Below are positions 16,888 to 24,891 of a stretch of 64,000 bases of DNA, in pieces. Every line of letters begins with the position of its first letter. The first letter of the stretch is position 1. The DNA is from JAUXJB01 sp965226855 (lineage in GTDB: Bacteria; Myxococcota_A; UBA9160; SZUA-336), in NCBI GenBank assembly GCA_965226855.1, contig CBDDEE010000032.1, forward strand, positions 496,001 through 560,000, in the 5' to 3' direction. The position numbers were made by a program, and so were the translations under genes. The notes under the pieces were generated by a model that was given only the letters and a program-made list of their open reading frames with translations, made no database searches and was not told the DNA's origin.

Positions 16888-19800
16888 CTACTCGAGGCGG
16901 ACCCTCTCGCCGCTGCGAAGAAGCAGGAGCTCGAGTGCCGGAGGAGCCGCGTCGGGGAAGGCGCGGGCAACGCCCCGACCATACACCTGAAGCTGCGCGC
17001 GGTAACGCTCTCGGGCGGTGGACGGGAGCTCCCGATCGCTCTTGTAGTCCGCCACGACCAGGCGCCCGTCAGGCGCTCGGTAGAGCAGGTCGATGGTGCC
17101 GCTCCATGCCGTGCCGTCCGGGTCCTCGAAGAGCAGTGGAAGCTCGCGCCCAAGGACCTCGACGCTGGCCAGGTAGGTCGGGAGCTCGCTCTCGAGGAGC
17201 GCTTTCAGGACCGCCAGGCTAACCCGCTCGAGCTCAGCCGGCTCGCCCCCAAGCTCGCGGCACACGCGCGGGACCGCGGCGCGAAGCAGCCGAAGAGCGC
17301 GGTCGGGGCTGCGGAAGTCCCAGCGCTCGAGCACTTCGTGCAGCACGGTACCGATCTGTCGACCTCGTGCGGCTCCAGCGACGCCGCCACGGTCGGTCAG
17401 CGCGGGAACGTCGCTCCCGTCGGAGCCCGCCGGAGTTCGCTGCTTCGCGCTGGCGGGGTAGCGAAAGGCCGGCTTGGCAATGGCACGGGCATGCGTGGCA
17501 ATGCGGCGGGCTCGCTCGACCGACTGGGAGAGATCCACGCGCCCCTTCTTCATCTGCAGGGGCTCCTCCGCACCGGACGTTTCGACGAGCCGGTGGAGCA
17601 CATCGGGAGCGCCAGCAAGCACCGCGTTGCTCCCGAGTCCCGCGCTCGGGTAGCCCCAGGGTGCGAGGTGTTGCACCGGTGCGTCCCCCGCGACACGCTG
17701 GCGCGGGCCGTGGACCAGGATGAGCCGCTCCGACGCTCGCGTACAGCCAACGTAGAAGAGGCGGCGGTTCTCGGCACTCTCGTGCTGGCCTTCTTCGGCC
17801 TCGCGCACGAGCGCCCCGGCGGAGAGCGGCCCGGCGGTTTGCACTGCAAGGCTCTCGTGCTCGCGGAGCCAGTGCACGCTCGTCGTCTTATCGCCGCGCG
17901 GACCCCCTGCCGGACTGCGTGCGAGGTCCGGCAGCAACACGATCGGGAACTCGAGCCCCTTCGCGCCGTGGATCGAGAGGAGCGTGAGCCTGTCGCCGCG
18001 GTCCACTGGCGGGCCCAGCGTCTGTTCGCTGCGCTCGAGCCAGCTCAGGAGTGACGTAATGGTGTGTGAGGGATCCCGCTGGGCGAGCACGATCAACGGA
18101 TCGAGCCGCGAGCGCAGGTTTCTGACGCGCTGCGCACCGTCGGATGCCGCCGCGTGCAGGGCGAGCAGGCCAGTCTCTTCTGCCAGCTCGGACAAGAGTG
18201 AGTCGAGCGGGCGTTCCAGCGCCGCGGACTGCAGATTACGCAAAAGTACGTAGGTTCTGGAAATCGCGGGAAAGCGCGCCAGATCCGGCTCCATCTCCAG
18301 GTATGACCATGTGGCTCGCCCACGCCCGGCGCTGGCCGCGTATGCTGCCAGCTCGGCATCTCGAGCCCCGCCGAGGGCGGAGCGCAGTACGCCGAGCACT
18401 GCGGGCGCGTCGTCCGGATGGGCCAGTGCGCGCAGCAGGGCGAGCAGCTGCTGGCCCTCGGGACGGTCGAAAAGGTCGCGGCCCGTCTCCAGCGCGTAAG
18501 GGATCCCGTGCTCGCGCAGTGCGCTCGTATAGAGAGGCACGCTCGAGAATGCCCTGAACAGGATGGCGACCTCCGCGGGCGAGACCCGCTCGGCCCGCAG
18601 CTCCCGGGCGACCCAGCTCGCGATCGCCACGGCCTCGTCCCGACGGGCGCGGTCCGCGCTGCGCCCGGGATCACGGCCCACCGTCCAGATCTCTACGCGG
18701 GGCTCGCCGCCGGAGCTCGGGGGGCCTCGACCAGAACCTGACGTTCGTGGGCGTGCGGAGCGAAGCGCGTCGTAGCCCGAATAGGCAGCTCCGTCAGCTC
18801 CAGCGGGAGCGTTGAGGAGGGGAGGGAAGAGTCGATCCAACGGCTCTAGCAGCTCCGGCGGGGCGCGAAAGCTCTCCGTGAGCGTGAGGCGCTGGCCACC
18901 GGAGCGCTCCACGTGTGTCACCGCCAGATGGTACGAGGCCATGTCCGCGCCGCGAAAGCGATAGATCGCCTGCTTGGGATCCCCGACAATGAAGAGCTTG
19001 CCCGGCGCCAGGCGTGTGTCGAAAGCGCGGGCTGCGGGCGACCCGGCCGGATCCTCGGCCAGGAAGAAGACGATCTCGTATTGAAGCGGGTCGGTGTCCT
19101 GGAACTCGTCTACCAGCAGGAGTCGCAGGTTTCGCGAGATCCTCCGCCGTACGTCCGGGTGATCGGCCAGCAGGTCACGGGTCAAGAGCAGCAGCGCGTC
19201 GAACGGGAGCAGGTTGCGCCGGCGCGACTCCGCAAAGACCTGCGTCGCGAACGGAGCCAGGAGATCCAGGCTGCGCCCGAACAGCTCGTCGTCCACGCGC
19301 TCGAGTCTGTCGAGCAGGCGGTGTGCGGCTCTGGCGCAGCGCTCGGCTTCCGGGGCGCTCTGAGAGGTGGGAGGGGCGCCGTCGAGCAAGCCTCGCGGTC
19401 CTCGCGCGGAAGCGAAGCGGGCCCGCCGGAGCTCCGCCTGGAACACCTCGATGCCGCCGGACAGGAAGGCCTGCAGGACCCCGTCGGCGGCGTAGAGATA
19501 GCTCTCCGGGCCCTCGCTCCCGCCGCCGCGCGCGCCCGCGTGCGTGGCCAGCTGCGCGCGGATCAGGGGGGCGAGCAGGGCCTGGGTCGGCGCCAGGTCA
19601 GTTCGACCCGCCGGAAGCTCGAAGCTCGCGAGCTGCCAGCCGAGCTCGCGAAGCTCGCCCAGGTCGAGGCGTCGCAGCGCCGCCCGCCAGGTGTTGCGAT
19701 GCTCGCCCTCGGGTCCGTGACGTCCGCACAGGAACTCTTCCCAGAGCTCCTCTCGCAGCGTGTCGAACAGCGGACCGTCGTCAATCGCAAAGTCGGGGTC

Positions 19801-20244
19801 GACTCCGGACTCCGTCGGGAACTGCCGCAGCAGGGACGCGCAGTAGCCGTGGATCGAGTCGATGCTGGCGCGCGCGGTCTGTCCGAGCAGACGCTCGACG
19901 CGCGAGAGCAATCCGGTCCGCGAGATTCGCGCTGCAAGAGCTGCGTACGCGCGGTCCGCCTCTGTACTTGTGGGACCCGGCTCGTCCGGCATATTCCCGA
20001 CCGAGTGTCTTGCCAGCGCCGCCAGGCGCTCGAGTCCCGCCTCGAGGCGTGTGCGCAGCTCGGCGGCGGCCCGCTCCGTGAAGGTGATTGCGGCGATCTC
20101 GCCCATGCCGAGCTCTTGCTCGACGAGCTGGTTCAGAAGGCGCTCGATGAGCAGGCTCGTCTTGCCCGTGCCGGCTCCGGCGACGACCACGACGTTGCGA
20201 TCGTAGCTCCGGACGGCGCTGCGCCGCGCCTCCGCGTCGCTCAT
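16888..20244 (-). CDS. addA: AddA/RecB-like UvrD-family helicase-nuclease
   Basis: 1118 residues from ATG 20244, which overlaps the TGA of the AddB-like gene (ATGA). Helicase motifs in order: VVAGAGTGKTSLL (Walker A, residues 20-31), LLLVDEFQDTDPLQ (motif II), IVGDPKQAIYRFRGAD (III), LLSIHGAKGLEFPIV (V) and RRLFYVGCTRASERL (VI). A C-terminal PD-(D/E)XK nuclease has GTIDLLYRAPDGRLVVADYK near residue 1050. With AddB it would process double-strand breaks for RecA loading. The length and two-subunit arrangement fit AddAB rather than RecBCD. It is in the operon epoxide hydrolase - addB - addA - malY-like - ferredoxin. Confidence 0.92.
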   Translation of the reverse strand: MSDAEARRSAVRSYDRNVVVVAGAGTGKTSLLIERLLNQLVEQELGMGEIAAITFTERAAAELRTRLEAGLERLAALARHSVGNMPDEPGPTSTEADRAYAALAARISRTGLLSRVERLLGQTARASIDSIHGYCASLLRQFPTESGVDPDFAIDDGPLFDTLREELWEEFLCGRHGPEGEHRNTWRAALRRLDLGELRELGWQLASFELPAGRTDLAPTQALLAPLIRAQLATHAGARGGGSEGPESYLYAADGVLQAFLSGGIEVFQAELRRARFASARGPRGLLDGAPPTSQSAPEAERCARAAHRLLDRLERVDDELFGRSLDLLAPFATQVFAESRRRNLLPFDALLLLTRDLLADHPDVRRRISRNLRLLLVDEFQDTDPLQYEIVFFLAEDPAGSPAARAFDTRLAPGKLFIVGDPKQAIYRFRGADMASYHLAVTHVERSGGQRLTLTESFRAPPELLEPLDRLFPPLLNAPAGADGAAYSGYDALRSARPRTSGSGRGPPSSGGEPRVEIWTVGRDPGRSADRARRDEAVAIASWVARELRAERVSPAEVAILFRAFSSVPLYTSALREHGIPYALETGRDLFDRPEGQQLLALLRALAHPDDAPAVLGVLRSALGGARDAELAAYAASAGRGRATWSYLEMEPDLARFPAISRTYVLLRNLQSAALERPLDSLLSELAEETGLLALHAAASDGAQRVRNLRSRLDPLIVLAQRDPSHTITSLLSWLERSEQTLGPPVDRGDRLTLLSIHGAKGLEFPIVLLPDLARSPAGGPRGDKTTSVHWLREHESLAVQTAGPLSAGALVREAEEGQHESAENRRLFYVGCTRASERLILVHGPRQRVAGDAPVQHLAPWGYPSAGLGSNAVLAGAPDVLHRLVETSGAEEPLQMKKGRVDLSQSVERARRIATHARAIAKPAFRYPASAKQRTPAGSDGSDVPALTDRGGVAGAARGRQIGTVLHEVLERWDFRSPDRALRLLRAAVPRVCRELGGEPAELERVSLAVLKALLESELPTYLASVEVLGRELPLLFEDPDGTAWSGTIDLLYRAPDGRLVVADYKSDRELPSTARERYRAQLQVYGRGVARAFPDAAPPALELLLLRSGERVRLE

Positions 20245-23204
20245 GGCATCCCCCCGTCGAGCTCGAAGTAAGGCGTGAAGCCATCGAACGCGGCGACCCG
20301 CTGCGCGCTGGACGGGTGCGTGTGTCGACACGCAATCGCGTAGGCGCAGTAGCGGCACCCGTCGTGCTCGCGAAACGGGAAGTGGCCGTCGCGAAGCAGC
20401 CCGCTGAGCACCGTGAGAGGCCGTGCCGTGCTCGCCTCGATGGTCTCGAGCTCGAGCTGTCGCTCTCGCCCGCGCGCCCCGCGGCGATCGCGTTCTGGTC
20501 TGAGCGGCACGGAGAGAACCTCTGCGCTCACGAACGGCGCGTCAAAGCTAGCGGCCGCCGCCAGCGCGTAGAGCGGTACCTGCAGCGCGGTCCCTCTCTC
20601 GACGTTGCCCCGCCGCACGAATCCGTCGGGATCGCGACTCGTCTTGTAGTCGCCAACCCGAAGCGTTCCCGAGGGGCTGCGCACCACGCGGTCCACGCGT
20701 CCGCCAATCTCGAACTTGCCCGCGTCGGTGGCGAAGCGCAGCTCCTCCTCGGCGCGCAGGTCGCTCACCCCTGCGGGGAGCAGTAGCTCCAGGTCGCGTT
20801 CGACGAAGTCCAGCGCGGCGGCGGTGAGCTGACGCTGGAGCGCGGTAAAGAGCTCCGGGTGGCGCCGCGCGAGAACAGGGCGCAGCTCGGAGGCGAGCGC
20901 TCCCATGGCCTCCGGCAGCAGCTCACGCGCGCGCTGCAACGCGTGCCGCGCCGAGGCGCCCGGTCGCAGCGCCCCGACGAGAAAGAGCTCCTGGTAGAGG
21001 CGGGCCAGGAGCGCGTGCACCAGGGTGCCCGCCTCTGCTGCTCCCAGGGCGTTTGGCGGCGGCGTGTCGAGCTCGCCTACCCGGAGCACTCGCTGAAAGA
21101 ACGCCTTCTGTGGACAATTGCCGAGCGTCTCCAGAAAGCTCGGGGAGACCACGTCGGGAATGGGCGGTGCCTCGGCCCCGAGCACCCCGTCGTAGTCGAG
21201 CGGTCCGTCGAGCGAGTCGGTGATTGCGATGTGTGTGAGCCCCGCAGCGAGACGCACGGCCGAGTCCGGCAGGTACATGCGGGCCAGCGCGAGGGTCTCG
21301 TGCTGATCGTCCGGGCCGGAGGCGAGCGCGCTCGCGACCAGCGCCTCGCCGGCGCTGAGCAGGTCCGCGTCCGTGGACCTCCGCCCGTCGAACTCGGACA
21401 CGTGTACGGGATGCTCACCTGCAGCCACGGGCAGGTCTCGCAGGAAGGTGGACGCAGCCAGATCGCGCCCCCACGCATCGGCAATAGGCCGCGTGAGCGT
21501 CAGGCTCGCGCTGGCCTGCGAGAGGAGCAGTCCGAGGAGGAAACGCTCCTCCCGCTCGGCGAGCTCGGCTGCGGGTACGGGCCGACCCGTGGCGCGCCGG
21601 ACGGACAGCCGCACCTCGTCCGAGAGGAAGGGATCCTCGCGACGCAGGCGCGGCCAGAGCCCGTGATGAAGCCCGATCAGGAACAGGTGCGGCGTGGTGA
21701 GCGCTCGTGCCTGCAACGCGTCGAGCACCCGGACCCCCCCGTTGTCCTCGCCGTGTGGCTGCCAGCTGGCGGAGCGAAGCACCTGCTCCACTACGGCTCG
21801 CAGCTCGAGCGGCGAAGGCCGCTGCTCGCTACCAGCCACGACCGCGTCGACGTCGTCCAGGCGCGCGATGCCCTGGATCGCGCTGCGCGCCAGCTCGTCG
21901 GCGCCGGCGTCATCTCCGGCACCCGAGAGCAGCCGCTCACCGCTTTCGAGGAGACGGTCCGCACACTCATGGAAGCTGCGCACGCCGCGGAGCTGCTTTG
22001 CGGCGGCGTCGAGGCTCGCGATCCGTTCGCGTAGCGAGTCGAGCAGACACGGCTCGATGCGACGCGATTCCTGCGCCGCCATGCGGTGGGCATCGGCAAG
22101 TGCGACCTGCCAGTCTTCTCCGCGTACCACGGCGGCGCGCCGGCACAGCCAGCTTGCGAGCTGCGCGAGTGCCTGACCGGAAGCGTCGGCGAGGCGCGGC
22201 GAGCGCAGCAGGCGCAGGACGGCATCGCGTTCGAGATCCAGGAAGAGCGCGTGAACGAGGTCGAGCCAGACGCGGACCGTCGGGAGGCGCAGCACGGGTT
22301 GGGACAGCGAAGAAGTGAAGGGGATCCCGTAACGGGCAAACACGGGCTCGATCCAGGCCGCATAGGGCTCGAGCGAGCGGGCCACCACGTGGATCTCGGC
22401 TGGTCTCGTCCCGGTTCCCAGGAGACGCAGGATCTCGCGAGCGACGCACTCCAGCTCCTCCCGGGCACCCCGGGCCCACAGGGAGCGGAGTGCTCCCGAC
22501 GGAGCGGCGAGCTCACGCTCGACCAGTGGCGCTGCAAGCACTCTCGCAGGCTCCGGGACGAAGCGCCATGGCCAGCTCTGCCGCAGCTCCCGCGCGAAGT
22601 CTCCTCCCCAGTCCGGCTGAAACATCCGCAGGGGCAGCACTTCCGCGAGAGCGTCGATCAGGTCGCCGGCCGACCCGACGAGCTCGGTCGCGCCGTGCAG
22701 CTCCGCGCGCTCGAAGCCAATGCGCTCGCTCCAGGCGTGCGCGCCGACTGCTGCCAGGCGAAACAGGCCCACGCGTTCGTACAGGCCGTGCTCCGCCAGC
22801 GTCTGTAGCGCGCGCTCGTAGGCGGAGAGGACCGCTTGCAGCTCGCTCGCTCGTGCCGGGAGCGCCTCGGGAGAGACCCCGGCATCCCGCAGATCCCGGA
22901 GCGTTTGCGCGAGCGCTCTCGCCAGGCTCGGGCGCTGCTGGATTAGTGCGGCGAGGTGCGGGCTCGCATCTGCACAGCGCTGCGCCACACGCGTGAGGGC
23001 TGCGTCGTCGAGCCAGCCTGAGATCGTGACCTCCGTCTCCGCCGCGCAGGCCTCGGCGAGCCCGCGGAGAGTCAGAAAGCTCCGACCGAGCACGGCCCCC
23101 CCACTCGCGTCGCGGAGCGCGCGCAAGCGCCGCTCCTCCAGCACCCGCGCGGAGGCGCAGACCTCGAGGACCCGCGCTACCGAGCGTCGCTCGCTGTGCG
23201 TCAA
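20241..23204 (-). CDS. addB: AddB-like PD-(D/E)XK nuclease with Fe-S cysteines
   Basis: 987 residues. The start is placed at TTG 23204, which overlaps the stop of the epoxide hydrolase gene (TTGA); the same frame stays open upstream, but that DNA is the hydrolase gene in another frame. The central region contains FLIGLHHGLWPRLRREDPFL, typical of the inactivated helicase module of AddB-type proteins. The C-terminal nuclease reads GRVDRVVRSPSGTLRVGDYK. Four cysteines suited to an iron-sulfur cluster are present: one before the nuclease (LGNCPQKAFF) and three after it (CRYCAYAIAC). Partner of the AddA-like protein encoded next. Confidence 0.87.
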   Translation of the reverse strand: MTHSERRSVARVLEVCASARVLEERRLRALRDASGGAVLGRSFLTLRGLAEACAAETEVTISGWLDDAALTRVAQRCADASPHLAALIQQRPSLARALAQTLRDLRDAGVSPEALPARASELQAVLSAYERALQTLAEHGLYERVGLFRLAAVGAHAWSERIGFERAELHGATELVGSAGDLIDALAEVLPLRMFQPDWGGDFARELRQSWPWRFVPEPARVLAAPLVERELAAPSGALRSLWARGAREELECVAREILRLLGTGTRPAEIHVVARSLEPYAAWIEPVFARYGIPFTSSLSQPVLRLPTVRVWLDLVHALFLDLERDAVLRLLRSPRLADASGQALAQLASWLCRRAAVVRGEDWQVALADAHRMAAQESRRIEPCLLDSLRERIASLDAAAKQLRGVRSFHECADRLLESGERLLSGAGDDAGADELARSAIQGIARLDDVDAVVAGSEQRPSPLELRAVVEQVLRSASWQPHGEDNGGVRVLDALQARALTTPHLFLIGLHHGLWPRLRREDPFLSDEVRLSVRRATGRPVPAAELAEREERFLLGLLLSQASASLTLTRPIADAWGRDLAASTFLRDLPVAAGEHPVHVSEFDGRRSTDADLLSAGEALVASALASGPDDQHETLALARMYLPDSAVRLAAGLTHIAITDSLDGPLDYDGVLGAEAPPIPDVVSPSFLETLGNCPQKAFFQRVLRVGELDTPPPNALGAAEAGTLVHALLARLYQELFLVGALRPGASARHALQRARELLPEAMGALASELRPVLARRHPELFTALQRQLTAAALDFVERDLELLLPAGVSDLRAEEELRFATDAGKFEIGGRVDRVVRSPSGTLRVGDYKTSRDPDGFVRRGNVERGTALQVPLYALAAAASFDAPFVSAEVLSVPLRPERDRRGARGRERQLELETIEASTARPLTVLSGLLRDGHFPFREHDGCRYCAYAIACRHTHPSSAQRVAAFDGFTPYFELDGGMP

Positions 23205-24346
23205 CGAAGCTCGCGAAAGAAGTCCCGGATCTCCCCGACCAGCGCGTTTGGCTCTTCGAGAGCTGCGAAGTGCCCCCCGGACTTCATACGCGTCCAGCGT
23301 CGGATGTTGTAGCGTCGCTCCGCCCAGGCGCGCGGCGGCTTCGCCATCTCGCCGGGAAACAGGGCGGCGCCGGTCGGCACTTCGACCCGCTCCGGTCCGG
23401 CGCCGAAGCCCCCTGCGTGCATGGTCTCGTAGTAGAGCCGCGTGCTCGAGGTGATCGACTGGGTGACCCAGTAGATCATGACGTTGGTCAGGAGCTCGTC
23501 CTTCGTGAAACGGCTCTCCACGTCTCCGCCGCAGTCGCTCCAGGTGCGGAACTTCTCCACGATCCAGCCCGCAAGGCCCGCGGGGGAGTCGTTCAGGCCG
23601 TAGCCCAGGGTCTGGGGCTTCGTGCCCTGGATCCGCTGGTAGCCCGTCTCGTCCTGGCGGAACTCGCCAGCCCGGGCCAGGTCCTGGAGCTCGTCGGGAG
23701 ACAGCCCCGCGGTCGGATCCGCCTCTCCCTCGGGTCGCCCCGCCACCACCATGTTGAGATGGATACCCCGGACGTGCTCCGCGTCGATCAGCGCGAGCCA
23801 GGTTGAGACGATCGCCCCCCAGTCCCCGCCCTGGGCCCCGTACGTCCCGTAGCCCAGGGCCTGCATGAGCTTGGCCAGCGTCTCGGCGACAGCGCGGGCG
23901 TCGAAGCCGGGCCTGGTCGGTGGGCTCGAGAAGCCGTAGCCGGGCATCGACGGACATACCACGTGAAAGGCGTCCTCGGCGCGCCCGCCGTGCGCGGTGG
24001 GATCGGTGAGGGGACCGATGATCTTGTAGAACTCGAAGACCGAGCCCGGCCAGCCGTGCGTGATGACGAGCGGGAGCGCGTCGTGCTGGCTCGACTTGGC
24101 GTGCACGAAGTGAACGTCGAGGCCGTCGATCTTCGTTTTGTACTGGGCGTAACGGTTGAGGATCTTCTCCTGCTCGCGCCAATCGAACTCGTGCTGCCAG
24201 TAGTCGACGAGCTCGCGCATGTAGTCGAGCTCGGTTCCGTACCCCCAGCCCGCGCCTTCGAGTTGATCGGGAAAGCGCGTGTTTGCGAGTCGGAGCTGCA
24301 AGTCTTCTAGCAGTGAGTCTGGAACGTGGACCTCGAACTTCTCCAA
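23201..24346 (-). CDS. Epoxide hydrolase (alpha/beta fold, EHN type)
   Basis: 381 residues. The N-terminal epoxide-hydrolase region FEVHVPDSLLEDLQLRLANT is characteristic of the microsomal/juvenile-hormone type. Oxyanion motif HGWPGS near residue 110; nucleophile Asp in GAQGGDWGAIVS near 175; PGYGFSSPP near 150; catalytic His likely in KSGGHFAALEEP near 360. It opens trans-epoxides to diols through an ester intermediate. It is first in the operon with addB and addA, an unusual pairing, coupled by a TTGA overlap. Its promoter must lie in the 24347-24500 region. Confidence 0.9.
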   Translation of the reverse strand: MEKFEVHVPDSLLEDLQLRLANTRFPDQLEGAGWGYGTELDYMRELVDYWQHEFDWREQEKILNRYAQYKTKIDGLDVHFVHAKSSQHDALPLVITHGWPGSVFEFYKIIGPLTDPTAHGGRAEDAFHVVCPSMPGYGFSSPPTRPGFDARAVAETLAKLMQALGYGTYGAQGGDWGAIVSTWLALIDAEHVRGIHLNMVVAGRPEGEADPTAGLSPDELQDLARAGEFRQDETGYQRIQGTKPQTLGYGLNDSPAGLAGWIVEKFRTWSDCGGDVESRFTKDELLTNVMIYWVTQSITSSTRLYYETMHAGGFGAGPERVEVPTGAALFPGEMAKPPRAWAERRYNIRRWTRMKSGGHFAALEEPNALVGEIRDFFRELR

Positions 24347-24488
24347 AGGGTGCCTCCGCCTCTGCGGCAGCGACGCTCTTCCGGCTGCCCGAGAAGGGTC
24401 GCCGAGCGCCGGTCTTCCACGAGACGCCCTATGAGAACACCCGCCTTCGCGTCTCGCAAGTCACGACCCGACAGCGTCGGAAAACCGG

Positions 24489-24517
24489 TTGACACTGACG
24501 GACGCCGGGCGTATTTA
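24489..24517 (+). promoter_or_regulatory. Sigma70-type promoter, plus strand
   Basis: TTGACA at 24489-24494, a 17-nt spacer, then TATTTA at 24512-24517. The -35 box is a consensus match and the spacing is ideal. It points away from the epoxide hydrolase operon, into a region without a convincing gene. Transcription would start near 24524-24527. Confidence 0.6.
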
Positions 24518-24525
24518 GTATGTAT

Positions 24526-24888
24526 CGGTCGGTCGAGGCCGAGGGTACGGAGGAGTGAGGTACTCGCCCCGTCGGCTCGACCAATCCTCGGACGAACGGC
24601 CGACCGAGATGTCGAGGGGGCGAGTGTGCGGGTGCTCCGGTGACCCACCGGGGGCGTCAAACACAGCCGGGAGGGCAGAGGGCGCTCTCCGACGCGAGCG
24701 ACACGACGAGGTGCGTCGTCCACCACGGTGTCGCGGCGACACGAGTCGGTGTTCCTCTGCCACAGTCAGTGTCCTCTGAAGGCCTAGCTGGCTTCCGTGC
24801 CGGAAGGTTCCGGGGCTGAGCGTCACCGTCACCCGCAGCCTCTATCTCTCAGCTCTCGAGAACGGTCCTATTCGGACCTCAGGGACAG
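24526..24888 (+). ncRNA. Candidate structured non-coding RNA
   Basis: No credible gene lies in this 0.36-kb stretch, but it folds heavily. GGTCGGTCG (24527-24535) pairs with CGGCCGACC (24597-24605), and CCGAGG (24539-24544) with CCTCGG (24586-24591). ACTCGCCCC (24562-24570), inside that loop, is exactly complementary to GGGGCGAGT (24617-24625) outside it, which would form a pseudoknot. Further hairpins include CTCCGGTG-ACC-CACCGGGG and nested CGACAC...GTGTCG. It begins just after a strong promoter. It lacks the conserved cores of RNase P RNA, tmRNA, SRP RNA and 6S RNA that I could check by eye. The 3' end is not defined; GGTCC-TATTC-GGACC (about 24865-24879) might contribute to a terminator. 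Confidence 0.4.
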
Positions 24889-24891
24889 GTT

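Noticed and set aside
24555..24779. 74-codon frame in the same region
   Set aside because: Arg/Ser/Gly/Pro-biased composition typical of random GC-rich frames; the GTG has no properly spaced ribosome site.
24526..24888. RNase P RNA, tmRNA, SRP RNA or cobalamin riboswitch in the structured region
   Set aside because: Conserved cores (for example GAGGAAAGTCC, ACAGAA, a CCA end with tag ORF, GGAAGG-loop SRP core, a complete B12 box set) are not found on either strand.
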